In this document: piece by piece, positions 21,415 to 32,406 of the stretch
How the letters are laid out: every line of letters starts with the position of its first letter
Position numbering within the stretch: position 1 is the first letter of the stretch
Source: Guillardia theta CCMP2712
Lineage: Eukaryota > Cryptophyceae > Pyrenomonadales > Geminigeraceae
Length of the DNA stretch: 64,000 bases
Reading direction: 5' to 3'
Assembly (NCBI RefSeq): GCF_000315625.1
Contig: NW_005434654.1
Coordinates: forward strand, 494,632-558,631
Notes under the pieces: model-generated
Seen by the model: the letters and a program-made list of their open reading frames with translations, nothing else
Databases searched by the model: none
What the model was told of the DNA's origin: nothing
Position numbers and translations under genes: made by a program

Positions 21415-22060
21415 TAGTCATAATGTAGGATCACTGAGTGGCATCCGGCGCTGCCCGCTAAGGACTAGAGTCGGACGGCTACCGTAGTGCTAGTACAGTA
21501 CTACTCTGAGTACGGTAAACAGTTCAAGTTCGCCGATTCTTAACGTTGCACGAGTCACTAGTAGTGTCTGATGGGTGAGTCACAGACGGTTTGCCACGCA
21601 GACTCGGTATGGCAAGTTCAGTTCCGCTGAGCACTGCACTCAAAGCCTCGGAGCTAATAGCACTCCAGCAAGAGAAGCTATCACCGGGTCTTTTTGGGCG
21701 ACAGGGAGTGCCAAGTACCGTAGTACGGGTGATATCTCTTGTACTGGTACGATCCGGGATGAACCTCGAGGAGCGCGGCCTGAACTGAGAGAGCAACCTG
21801 ACCTGGAGTAACTTGCGGCGGACGCACCGTGACGAACTTTCATCAGAGCAGTGCCACGGTGCAACGTAACTTAAAGCTTCCGCCGAAGCCTTCGGGATGT
21901 GACGTCAGTGGCAGGATTCGGGCCCGCAGCGCGGCCCGCCCGGATGACGGGCGGACTTCGAAACTAAGTTCCGAGTCCCGACCGGAGGGCCAGTCACTCT
22001 GGGCCGCTCGGAACGCAGTTGATCAGCTGACAAAGGGGGCAGAGATCGTTCTGCTGACAT
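21415..22060. other. Unique insert between array copies psi-4 and B1
   Basis: This segment is not part of the repeated unit. It has GTACGGTA, AGTACAGTACT and GAGTCACAG words, then a CGGGCCCGC palindrome block at 21920-21960. It runs into the shared GATCAGCTGAC element at about 22020. ORFs here are short and unconvincing. It resembles the other GC-rich intergenic blocks and may carry the promoter of copy B1. Confidence 0.4.
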
Positions 22061-22215
22061 CTCTCGTGACCACAGCCTGTAAGCAACCTAACGTCCGATA
22101 TTTACCACACACGCCCTTCCGCCCTCATAAACTCTTGAGGCTGTCACACTTGCATTCACCACAGCCACATCCTCCGCCTCCTTCTCCTTCGCCCCCTCCT
22201 CCGCCCATCGTCTCC

Positions 22216-22452
22216 ATGGTCCAGATCGACTTGTCCTGCATCGCTCCTTCCTCCTCCTCTCCTGCTCCTGACTCCCCCAAGTCTCCCTCTCCTCGCCCCC
22301 TCTATCCGGATACCAACGACCAAGCCTGCCGTCACGCCAAGTACGGATGCCCCAGCCGTCGCAAGCAGCTCGAGTGTCTCGCGGCGGCGTCGCGGCTGAT
22401 CCAGCGTCATGCGCAGATCTCGGGCGTGAGCGGGAGGATCCTGCAGCTGTAA
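22216..22452 (+). CDS. Array small protein, copy B1 (78 aa)
   Basis: This is the same 78-residue protein with two substitutions relative to A1: Ser30 to Tyr (PRPLYPD) and Val75 to Ile. The 5' leader before the ATG is longer and different from A-type (CTCATAAACTCTTGAGGCTG, then CACCACAGCCACATCC). The last 16 nt before the ATG (CCGCCCATCGTCTCC) are the same. AATAAA follows the stop by about 100 nt. Confidence 0.6.
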   Translation: MVQIDLSCIAPSSSSPAPDSPKSPSPRPLYPDTNDQACRHAKYGCPSRRKQLECLAAASRLIQRHAQISGVSGRILQL

Positions 22453-23268
22453 ACGAGGGGAGGGCGACACAGAGGCGGGGAAAGGAAGTAGCCTGTAATC
22501 TAATCACCTGTAGACTAATACGAAGAGGACACGAGCTGTGTTCGTGTATGAATAAAGCGATGTACAGTAGAGCAGACTGGGCGAGCTTTTTGCATGCTGA
22601 GATCAAGGCGGACACGTAGAGGCCTTGCACAGCTGACATCCCCCCACACTTGCTTCGGTCCATCTGCCATCAGACCGTAGGGTAAGGCAACTAAGCTGAT
22701 ACTCCGAGTCCAGCATTGCATGAAAACACGACATTAGAATGCCACGCTTGAGAGGCTAGATGTCTAGGAGTGCAGGCGAGGATCGGAAGGGAAATGATGT
22801 AATGTACATGCAAGGTCAGCTAGACAAGCCGCTCCATGAAACTACCGTGCATGCCATCAACTGGCGGGATACCAGGAGACGGAGACGGCCCTCAGCGTAC
22901 ATCCGAGTGCCAAAGTGACCAGTAGTCGTACTGATTTCCGGGATTCCATGCCATCGATGCTCCCGCTGCCAGGCGTTCCGTTCAATCTTTACTTCCGAGC
23001 CATACTTCAGTGTCCGGAGCCGGTGGCAGGGCCCGGCTTGGCGACCGGGGGGCCCGTGACTCCGGGTACGGTTGATCAGCTGACAAAGGGGGCAGAGATC
23101 GTTCTGCTGACATCTCTCGTGACCACAGCCTGTAAGCATCTTAACCTCCGATATTTACCACACACGCCCTTCCGCCCTCATAAACTCTTGAGGCTGTCAC
23201 ACTTGCATTCACCACAGCCACATCCTCCGCCTCCTTCTCCTTCGCCCCCTCCTCAGCCCATCGTCTCC

Positions 23269-23505
23269 ATGGTCCAGATCGACTTGTCCTGCATCGCTCC
23301 TTCCTCCTCCTCTCCTGCTCCTGACTCCCCCAAGTCTCCCTCTCCTCGCCCCCTCTATCCGGATACCAACGACCAAGCCTGCCGTCACGCCAAGTACGGA
23401 TGCCCCAGCCGTCGCAAGCAGCTCGAGTGTCTCGCGGCGGCGTCGCGGCTGATCCAGCGTCATGCGCAGATCTCAGGCGTGAGCGGGAGGGTCCTGCAGC
23501 TGTAA
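23269..23505 (+). CDS. Array small protein, copy B2 (78 aa)
   Basis: This copy differs from A1 by Ser30 to Tyr only. Its leader has CCTCAGCCC where B1 has CCTCCGCCC. It keeps AATAAA and the full B-type downstream block. It lies 1,053 bp after B1. Confidence 0.6.
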   Translation: MVQIDLSCIAPSSSSPAPDSPKSPSPRPLYPDTNDQACRHAKYGCPSRRKQLECLAAASRLIQRHAQISGVSGRVLQL

Positions 23506-24322
23506 ACGAGGGGAGGGCGACACAGAGGCGGGGGAGGAAGTAGCCTGTAATCTAATCACCTGTAGACTAATACGAAGAGGACACGAGCTGTGTTCGTGTA
23601 TGAATAAAGCGATGTACAGTAGAGCAGACTGGGCGAGCTTTTTGCATGCTGAGATCAAGGCGGACACGTAGAGGCCTTGCACAGCTGACATCCCCCCCAC
23701 TTGCTTCGGTCCATCTGCCATCAGACCGTAGGGTAAGGCCCAACTAAGCTGATACTCCGAGTCCAGCATTGCATGAAAACACGACATTAGAATGCCACGC
23801 TTGAGAGGCTAGACGTCTAGGAGTGCAGGCGAGGATCGGAAGGGAAATGATGTAATGTACATGCAAGGTCAGCTAGATAAGCCGCTCCATGAAACTACCG
23901 TGCATGAACTGGCGGGATACCAGGAGACGGAGACGGCCCTCAGCGTACATCCGAGTGAAAGTGACTAGTAGTCGTACTGATTTCCGAAGTTCCGAGATTC
24001 CATGCCATCGATGCTCCTGCTCCCGCTGCCAGGCGTTCCGTTCAATATTTACTTCAAACTTCAGTGTCCGGAGCCGGTGGCAGGGCCCGGCTTGGCGACC
24101 GGGGGGGGCGTGACTCCGGGTACGGTTGATCAGCTGACAAAGGGGGCAGAGATCGTTCTGCTGACATCTCTCGTGACCACAGCCTGTAAGCAACCTAACG
24201 TCCGATATTTACCACACACGCCCTTCCGCCCTCATAAACTCTTGAGGCTGTCACACTTGCATTCACCACAGCCACATCCTCCGCCCCCTTCTCCTTCGCC
24301 CCCTTCTCCGCCCATCGTCTCC

Positions 24323-24559
24323 ATGGTCCAGATCGACTTGTCCTGCATCGCTCCTTCCTCCTCCTCTCCTGCTCCTGACTCCCCCAAGTCTCCCTCTCCT
24401 CGCCCCCTCTCTCCGGATACCAACGACCAAGCCTGCCGTCACGCCAAGTACGGATGCCCCAGCCGTCGCAAGCAGCTCGAGTGTCTCGCGGCGGCGTCGC
24501 GGCTGATCCGGCAGCATGCGCAGATCTCGGGCGTGAGCGGGAGGGTCCTGCAGCTGTAA
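24323..24559 (+). CDS. Array small protein, copy B3 (78 aa), last in the array
   Basis: It has the A-type Ser30 but reads LIRQHAQ in place of LIQRHAQ. The leader is B-type. Similarity to the other copies stops at the TAA: the following sequence (GGGGGGAAGGAAGTTGCC) is unrelated after about 20-40 nt and has no AATAAA at the usual offset. The ORF is thus conserved up to its stop although the 3' flank is not. Confidence 0.6.
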   Translation: MVQIDLSCIAPSSSSPAPDSPKSPSPRPLSPDTNDQACRHAKYGCPSRRKQLECLAAASRLIRQHAQISGVSGRVLQL

Positions 24560-24659
24560 AGGGGGGAAGGAAGTTGCCTGTGAAGTCAAGACGCACGTGT
24601 AGACTAGGATTCAAGAATCTCGATATGTATATTGTAAATAGATGTGAGCATTCCCAGAG

Positions 24660-25060
24660 TTTGATCGCTTCCTAACTCTCATCACAGCATATCATGGCCA
24701 ACAACACACTTTCAGCACAGGCACAGTAGGATTTCAACAGACTCAGTGAGGAACAAGCGTGCAGTACAAGGTGCGGTCGAGATAGCACAGCGACCAAGAA
24801 TAGATCTTGAAACAGGCAAGTGCTCTGTTCTCAGTGAAAACTCGGCAATGAACTTATGATAAGTTTCCAATTTCTCTTTCCTCGAAGATTTAGCCTGTGC
24901 TTCGGAAGCTCGGAGTTCCGCTGTCACAGCCCGGCCGCTGCCCGCACAGTGCGCTCAGCAGGGCGCGGCCGCAGCACCCGGTCGGTGCAGCGGGAGACCG
25001 TCGGACCGTCCCAGTCTGACCGCTCAAGTCTTCAAGTAGTCATGTTCATTCCTGAAAGTT
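24660..25060. other. Array-flanking spacer with GC-rich block
   Basis: AT-rich sequence with a possible open frame on the minus strand (24712-24927) that lacks an ATG, followed by a CGGCCGC-rich block at about 24935-25010 with TTCGGAAGCTCGGAGTTCC. I cannot support a gene. Confidence 0.3.
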
Positions 25061-25064
25061 GAGG

Positions 25065-25560
25065 TTACCGCCGAGCCTTCAAGCCGAGCCGGCCGCACGG
25101 CGGCAGCCCTGAAGTCACCCGGTACGGTAGGCGTTTCCGACAGTCACTTACAATAGCGATCCAGATCGGGAGCTGGTGGATGTCTCCCTTCCTCCAATCG
25201 ATTGTGAGCTTGTTGAGGAGGAGGAGGGCGGTGACGAAACCATCGACCGACCTGCAGAGACCCGTGGAGACGGAAGAAGCAGACTTCATATGCCAGCAAC
25301 GTGAGAATGTCTTGATGGAAGAATACGAGGGACGATTCTCTGAGTGGCAACGGTCATGGATGACTGTATCAGACCTACTGAGGCCTTCGAAGCAGGCCGC
25401 ATGGATATCGCAGTCAGCTTCAAGAAAACGTAAACGGAATGAGAGATCAACATAGGAAGGGTGTGAGATGAATGAACATTTCATCATCCGGAGGTATGAA
25501 TGAATGATAACCCGACTCGTACATGCCCGGCGCCCTTCGATGAATGGCATCAAAGGTGAT
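25065..25560 (-). other. Possible exon or gene fragment, uncertain
   Basis: On the minus strand a TCTGCAG acceptor near 25246 and a GTAAGT donor near 25152 would bound an exon reading VDGFVTALLLLNKLTID, WRKGDIHQLPIWIAI. On the plus strand an ATG at 25180 opens 91 codons (ENVLMEEYEGRFSEWQRSW). Both readings look plausible and I cannot link either to a complete gene. It may be a remnant of a gene broken by the array. Confidence 0.25.
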
Positions 25561-25899
25561 AGTAGAAAGGGAGTGAAATGTCACTGAGTCATCATTGACT
25601 TGATGATGCTAGAATCATCATACACCCTGAAGTTCACCTTTCGCAATCAACAAAGCACAATCTCGAGCTGCAGCATGAACTTCAAGTTTCGGAAGTTCAC
25701 TGATCAATGATGGCCATGAAGCATGTCTCTAGTATCTGATCGGATCATGACGTACTACGGCGGCGTACAACGGCGGAACGGTGATCGGACCATATCGGAA
25801 CTGGAACTTCGGAAGATCACCACTGACAGTACTTCATGTAACATTCGGTGATGGGGAATTTAGGCTTTATGCTGAACTCGCGATCATCATACTGGAGGT

Positions 25900-25985
25900 G
25901 ACCTACAAGGCGGGGCCCGGCCGGGCGGCCGGCCCGGGCCCTTCGGGAGACTCACTGAGTCAGAGCCTCGCGTCGAAGTTTGTCG
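25900..25985. promoter_or_regulatory. GC palindrome block before the PhoD-like gene
   Basis: It contains GGGGCCCGGCCGGGCGGCCGGCCCGGGCCC-like nested palindromes followed by GACTCACTGAGTCAG, about 120-180 nt before the ATG at 26080. Upstream (25690-25830) two GGAAGTTC/CTTCGGAAG words occur. The same combination marks other 5' ends here. Promoter function is inferred from position. Confidence 0.35.
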
Positions 25986-26079
25986 AACGGCGCCCGCCTC
26001 GGAGTCGGATGGAAAGCAGCGAGCATGTCGGAGGGATCGCAGGGAGGGGATGTATGAGGAGCGGGCGGGGGACTGAGCG

Positions 26080-27770
26080 ATGTGCTGTGATCGTCCTCCT
26101 ACAAGACTCTTTCTGCTCTCGCTCGCTGCCTATGCTTCTCTCCTTTCCTCCTGTGCGGCGCATGCGCCGGACAATGACTTCGAGGACGTGAAGCTCTCGA
26201 AGCTGGCCTTCGGCTCCTGTAGCAAGCCCTTCTGGCCTCAGCCTCTGTGGGGAGCGATCAGGGAGCAGGCCCCCCAAGTGTATGCTAGTCTGTGCGTCTC
26301 CTGGCACAAGGTGACGGCGGCACAGGTGGCTATGGACGGGGGACGCCGTGTACCTGGGAGGGGATCAGCCCGACGACCTGAAGACGGCCTACCGCTCTCA
26401 GCTGGAGAGAGAGGATTATCGTCAGTTCCTCTCCACGGGAGTGATCGTTGAGGGAGTGTAAGTACTATTCAAAGCTGCGATCCTTTCCCGTGAGCTCCTG
26501 AGCAGCTATGATGATCACGATTACGGGAAGAACGACGCAGGAAAATTTCTCAGAGATCGTGAAGGTTCGTTTCCTCCTGGACGCGTTTTTCTTCTCCTCA
26601 TCCAGTAACATGCTGCTATGCACGTGCAGGCAGCCAGCAGGCCTTCTTGGACTTCATCGGGGTTGATCGCCATTCTGCACGACGTCGTCGGCAGGGATTG
26701 TACTCTTCTCACAATTTTGGAAACTCTACCGACGTGGTCAAGGTTGAAGAGTTCAGTGTGGGTCCTAACAAAGCCTGATGACGGTTCACCTCCAGGTGAT
26801 ACTGCTTGACACTCGCTATCACCGAGACAGTCACTTCATCCCGTCCATCGGCTCCTTCAAGATTCCGTTCTCAGCGTTGGTAGCTGCCTTCACGCGTTGG
26901 CTGTGCGGAACTTTGGGGTTGGGGTTGGATCATGGAGGAGACATCTTGGGAGAGGAGCAGTGGCTCTGGCTTGAGGACGAGCTGAAGAACTCGAGAGCTG
27001 CCGTCCACATCTTGGTCTCATCCATCCAGGTACCTGACAAACTTGACCAACAACACATGATAAGTCGACGCTGTGATGGCAGGTTCTGACCAGCAACAAC
27101 CTTGTCGAATCTTGGAAACACTTTCCTCGCAGCAAACGAAAGCTCTTGGAACTGATTCTCAGGTACCGACCGTCAAACCTGGTCATCCTCTCTGGAGATG
27201 TTCACTTTGCCGAGGTCAGTCTGTTGTGAACAAACCATCTTGCTCGTCTAAGCGACTCTTTCAGCTGTCTGGTCGCCCTGCTGTCGAGGTCACTTCTTCA
27301 GGCATGACGCACACTTGCGCTACTGTTTGGTCAGAATTCCTCGCTCGCCCCTTCTCTCCTCTGATCCACCCGCGCTCGCTATCAGGTGGGGACGAGCCTG
27401 TGGCCCGATAGTTGGAGCATACCAAGAGCACCGGGAGCGTCCAGGCGACTGGTACACAGGCTACAACTTCGGGACTGTCGAAATCGATTGGGGGGGCAGG
27501 GGGAAGGGGATTAAGCCCGTTGTACGTGCCAGCATCCGGAACGTGAACGGGACTGCGGTAAGTGAGTGGAGATCGTGTTTGCGTATGACGAAAGTTCGAC
27601 AGGTAAAATCCATCAGCATTGAGGAGGACCCGAGCAAGGCCCTGAAAGATGCACTAGAAGCCATGGTGCAGGAGAGAGAGCGTGGCGAGGGAAGGATGTA
27701 CTGGACTCTGATGGCGGGTTCTGTTGTGTTGTCAGTCGTCCTGGTGATCATCATGAGGATCCTTCAATAA
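26080..27770 (+). CDS. PhoD-like metallophosphatase with signal peptide and C-terminal membrane anchor
   Basis: Nine exons join in phase: 26080-26279, 26326-26457, 26506-26564, 26630-26742, 26796-27029, 27083-27214, 27265-27329, 27386-27557 and 27603-27770. They encode 424 residues. A signal peptide (RLFLLSLAAYASLLSSCAAHA) precedes FGSCSKPFWPQPLW. PhoD-family metal and active-site motifs follow in order: VWLWTGDAVY, VYDDHDYGKNDAG, LLDTRYHRD, LGEEQWLWLEDEL, LSGDVHFAE and SGMTHT. The C-terminus is a single hydrophobic helix (MYWTLMAGSVVLSVVLVII) with a short tail. The enzyme is likely an ER, secretory or surface phosphomonoesterase or phosphodiesterase; the substrate is unknown. The introns are 41-70 nt. 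The stop lies about 30 nt from the convergent coiled-coil gene's stop. Confidence 0.9.
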
Positions 27771-27799
27771 TAAAACATACAATGTGGGCAAAGACGTCA

Positions 27800-28402
27800 T
27801 CAATCGTGCTCGTGCCAACTTTTGCTATTCAACACAACTTGTGTGAGCCTGTCGTCCCACTGTTTGCGCTCATCGGCAAACCTCCTGCGTTCATCCTCCA
27901 GGACCCCCTGGCACTCGGCCAGCTTCACCTGGCACGCCTTCAGCCTCGCCTCCTTCTGGTTGCAGTCTTCCTCCAGCTCGTGGCACTTGCTTCGTAGCGA
28001 TCGGACGAGGGAGATCAGAGTGAGCTTCTCAGAAAACTCCTCCTGTCGCGAAGACAGGCTGTCCTCTGAAAGCTTGCACCACAGCAAGGTCTTCTCCCCC
28101 CTGAGCGCCTTCAGCTCGGAGATCTTCTGCTCGATTGTTCGCTTCTGCACGGGGCTGATGCCCGCAGGCCTTAGCGCCGGCTCGATCAGCATGGCGGGGG
28201 CCTCCGGCATCGGCTTCGGCGAGCTCTTCATTGCCGTGCGGTACCTCTGGCAGTCAAGTTTACTTATCACCTTATTTTTAGTTATCGTGGGGGCGGTACT
28301 GCTGATTGATTGTGGGCCAAAAAAAAAGTCAAGAAGAGGATGAAGAGACATGGCTGAGACTGAAATGAACAAAGGTGGCAGACCAGTCTCTGTAGCCTCC
28401 AT
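27800..28402 (-). CDS. Small coiled-coil protein
   Basis: A single-exon ORF from the ATG at 28402 to the stop at 27800 would give 200 residues. The first 60 residues are weakly conserved in character, so later ATGs (Met18, or the Met of MKSSPKPMPEAP) may be the true start. From VQKRTIEQKISELKAL to ERKQWDDRLTQVV the product is a long coiled coil with heptad-like Leu spacing and many Glu/Lys residues (SLRSKCHELEEDCNQKEARL). It is convergent with the PhoD-like gene, only about 30 nt apart. I do not recognise the family. Confidence 0.6.
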   Translation of the reverse strand: MEATETGLPPLFISVSAMSLHPLLDFFFGPQSISSTAPTITKNKVISKLDCQRYRTAMKSSPKPMPEAPAMLIEPALRPAGISPVQKRTIEQKISELKALRGEKTLLWCKLSEDSLSSRQEEFSEKLTLISLVRSLRSKCHELEEDCNQKEARLKACQVKLAECQGVLEDERRRFADERKQWDDRLTQVVLNSKSWHEHD

Positions 28403-28415
28403 GGCGAGAGAGGGA

Positions 28416-28416
<1 letters not shown>

Positions 28417-28454
<38 letters not shown>
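28417..28454. repeat. GGCA tetranucleotide microsatellite
   Basis: About nine GGCA units lie just upstream of the minus-strand coiled-coil start at 28402, in its probable 5' UTR or promoter. Confidence 0.9.
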
Positions 28455-28782
28455 AGGTCGAGACAGAAACAGAGTCAAGTCGAAGTTTGAATACAAGATT
28501 GCGTTGAGGGCAGGGAGCTCCCATTACGACTGTAACAGGAAGGGCAGTAAAGGATCATAGCACATGAGCATGTGTAGCAGCAGGAACCAGAAGATAAGAT
28601 GTAGAAGAGGAAATTACCTTGAATCATGATCTATGTCTGACCTGAAACCATGTTTGAATGATGTGATGAATCTGCATACCTGACCATACTCACGTTCACG
28701 ACGATCTAGCCGATAACATGAGTTTACTCTGCTTTTCAAGATTGTCTGACTGCGGTTAGCAGTCCGACTTGACTCTAGGGAG

Positions 28783-31777
28783 ATGGTGGTCAACAACGCC
28801 GGAGTCCACGCTGTGATCGAGCACGATCGGAATGGTGAAGGATACCAAATCTCCTCTGTCCTCCGTGGAGGACAGATCGCTCGACGAGTCGTTCCCATGG
28901 ACACGCTGATCTCCGTAGACGGAGTTGCAGTCTACGGGCTGCCGATCGCGCAGGTGAAGAGCCCGAAAGTGCATTCTAGACCTGAGGATGTCGAAAACCT
29001 AGGTTAAGAGCATGATCCGCGGGCCGGAGGGAAGTGCGATCCGACTGCTGTAGAGTGACGCTGGAGTGCGAGTAGATGTAGTTGATGAGTTTTGACAGGC
29101 TCTCCCGCCCCGGCGTTGGATCCTTCGAGACGACCATCTTCAGAACCTCGTCGGAGCTGCAGGACACGCAGCTTTGCCTGCTCCAGGTATCTGCCTCGGC
29201 CTCTGCCTCTGCCTCTGCCTCTGCCTCTGCCTCCTCGGTCGCAACCGCGGGGCTCGACCCACTGATGCTCGCTGAACGCAGGAGATCAACAGCATGTTGA
29301 CATGCCAAGATGATCCTGTAGGCTCCTTGACCTCGCGGCTGAGCACTTACGTTTGAGTCTTGCAACAGAACGATCCGGCTTCGGTGTACGAGACCATGAT
29401 ACAGGTGCTCAACTGACATCTTCGCATCTCCTCCACTGAAATCACTGTGCCGCCAGAACTCGTGGCGAAACAAAGACAGCATGGATGGCAAGATGTACAT
29501 GTCCGTGGTCGAGCTGATCAGGTCACGAAGACTCCCTGGCTCCCTTTGCTGACAATAGACGCGCAGAGAACTGAAGAAGCAACTCATCATGGGGGCGTCA
29601 GAGAGCGAGATGAAAGAGACGATCACGCGGCTGCAGCTCGAGCTCGCCAGTGCAAACCTTGTGCGTCATGATAGCGAGAAGCGGGGAAGGGGCAACAGGG
29701 ACTGTGGAGGCGGTGGAAGTGGAAGAGCAGGACTGGGGACGGGGGGGGGGATGGCGGGAAGGAGAAAGAGTTTGACCCTGTGTGTGCAGACGACAACTCA
29801 GATGAGGAAAGAGATGAAGGATCGAGAATATCAGGAGGTGATGGGTGATACGAGCTCGGCCCTGCTCTGCTCATCGTCCTTTGGCAGATCGTTCCTGTCA
29901 CCATGACGATCCGCTACCGTCTAGACGAGCTGCAAGAAGACACGGAGCGGTGAGCCGTCGGGAACGGGAATGGTAGGAGGCTCTGACGACGGCGACGACG
30001 CAGGCGCCAGGCGTTCAAGCGAGAGCTGCAGGAGGAGATCAGCAAGGCTTGGAGCTAAGAAAGAGGGACTATCAAGCTGACCTTGTCCTCAGTCGCTCGA
30101 GACCAACCTGGGAAGGATCGAGATCATTGGGATGCACGCTTCCCAGGACACGGACCCGGTCTGATCTCCCAGGAGAAGGGAGGTTGAGAGTGAAGGGGTT
30201 TTGTTGGGCAGATGTTGGACGTCGACATCCTCGTCCTGCCGGACCTCAAGTCCAACTCAGACGTTTCCAAGAGCCCCAGGTCCACAATGCCTCAGCCTCG
30301 AGAGCTGAAAAGGAGCTGGGAATGACTCCCGGCCTTGCAGCCAGCTGGCAACAGAATTGCTCGATCTGACCAGGGACACCAACAGCTCTTTGTACCAAAA
30401 ACGGTGAATACGACTACTACTAGGAGTAGTCCCCTTCTCCTCGTACTCTCCTCCTCTCCTACTCTCCTACTCTCCACCACCTCCTCCTCCTTCATCCTAA
30501 CCTCCTCGGGTGATGATTTCTCCCTCCTTCATCATCCTACTTGTACTAGTGGGGCTCACACTTTCGCAGGATCTGCTCGAAATGCACTCGCGCGTCTCTT
30601 CGCACCCTCTACGAATTCTTCAACAGGCTCAAGTCGACCATCCAGCAGCTTCAGGCGAGGACCCGATGATCTCCCAGCTGTCTGCCTGCTGAGCTCTGTA
30701 TAGGAGGAGCTGCTGATGTTCCGGGGGGTCAAACAGCCGCCGACAGCTGAAAACTCGTCTGAGCTGGAGGCTGCGCGCCGCGAGATCGCGACCCTCAGAC
30801 AGGAAAGTTGGAGGAGGAGGAGGAGGAGGAGGAGGAGGAGTTTGACAAGGGAGCAGGAGGTCAAGGACCGCGATGATCGTCTGCGAGAGCTGCTGGCGCT
30901 GTCAAATCAAAACCTGTCGCAGGTCCTGGGGAGGGAGGAAGCGAGTCTGTCCTGACGTGATGCGCCAGTACGAGCTTGAGCGAGACAAACACCTCCGAGC
31001 ATCCGCCGCCTACACGAGCCTGGTGACGACCAGGGAGCAGGAGGCACAGGAAATTCTCCTACTCCAGGTGACGAGACTCCCTCCTTCAAGTCCTCGTTAC
31101 TCACTCCCTATCCCCTCCCTCCCCGATCTCTTCCGTCCTCCGTCGCTTGCCTACCTGTCTACTGTTTCCCTCACTCCTTTGCATCCCTCCGCTTTCTCCT
31201 CGCCTCTCCTGCTCTCCTCCTCTTCCTCCTCGTCCTTGCTCTTTGGCACTGGCTGATGGCGGAACGCAGAGGAAGGTCGAGGCTGCTAACGAGGACCGGG
31301 AGAAACTCAGTGCGGAAGTATCGCTGCTCCCCCCCCCCACATTCGCACAGTGACCTTGACTTGCTCAAGATCAATCGTCTGCGCGACATGCTGTGGTCAG
31401 CTGCCAACCAGCGGCAGGTAGACATCCTTAGTGTGAGAGGAGGAGGGGCAGAGAAGCGAGGTGGGACAGGGAAGGTGGGAGGTTGTGGAGTGTAGGAGAA
31501 AGAACAGAGTGGGGAAAGAACAGAGGTAAGGAGAGAGGTAAGGGGTAAAAGGATACCCTAGGAGAGTACAGAGGAGAGGAGAGAGGGGACCAACATTCCT
31601 CACCCACGAGGCAGGAGGTCGAGCAGCAGCTGGAGGATCTTCGCAAGGTTGAGGAGGAGGAGGAGGAGGAGGAAGAGGAGATCATGGCTGCCTGACAATC
31701 GCATGACATCAGCTTAATGGCTCCTTATCCACCAAGAACGAACTACTAGACAAGGTCTCTTTCACCCTCCCTCCCTC

Positions 31778-31848
<71 letters not shown>

Positions 31849-32364
31849 GAGCATGCAGGAACTGGCTGCTCTCCGACTGTCCGAGGCGCATGCGCGAGCC
31901 AACGCGGCGTCGGAGATCCAGCGGGAGCGAGAGACTTCCGCCAACTTCGCGCTTGAGACGCAGAAACTTCAAGTTCGTCCTCCTCCTCTTCCACCTTCTC
32001 CCCAGCTGAGAGCCCCCACAGGTGCAGAGCAAACAGCTGCAAGAGGAGGCCATCAAGTACTACGAGGTCGAAGGAGGAGAGGGGCAGAGGAGGAGGAGGA
32101 GAAGGAGGAGGAGGAGGAGGAGGAGGAGGAGGGTCATGCGCCCTCAGCTACTTGGCAGACTCGCTTCAAAGCACTGGAGAACCTGCCGGCTGAGCTGCAG
32201 AAGGTGAGGAGGAGGAGCGAGGAGACGTCCGTCATGCTGGTGCAGGTCAAGATGGATTACGCGGAACTTGAGCAGAAGGTAGGTTGCAATAACTCTGTGT
32301 CGAAATGCGACGAAGATGACGAAGAAGAGATTTGGGCTAGAGCATCTGCGGATGAGGAAGCGGG

Positions 32365-32406
<42 letters not shown>

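Larger units (their letters stand above)
20871..24560 (+). repeat. Tandem array, B-type units (about 1.05-1.4 kb)
   Basis: The truncated copy and three full copies share a B-type layout. Two features define it. The first is an upstream element with GATCAGCTGACAAAGGGGGC and GACCACAGCCTGTAAGCA. The second is a downstream block (about 21262-21410, 22652-22800, 23700-23850) starting CTTGCTTCGGTCCATCTGCC. Start-to-start distances are 1,053 and 1,054 bp between the full copies. The last copy loses similarity right after its stop codon. Confidence 0.85.

Noticed and set aside
28976-29626. Minus-strand ORF of 216 codons opposite the PDZ/coiled-coil gene, with an EA-repeat and a GTAAGT-like site
   Set aside because: The plus strand reads through here as properly spliced PDZ and coiled-coil exons with matching phases. 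Using the GTAAGT on the minus strand breaks its own frame.
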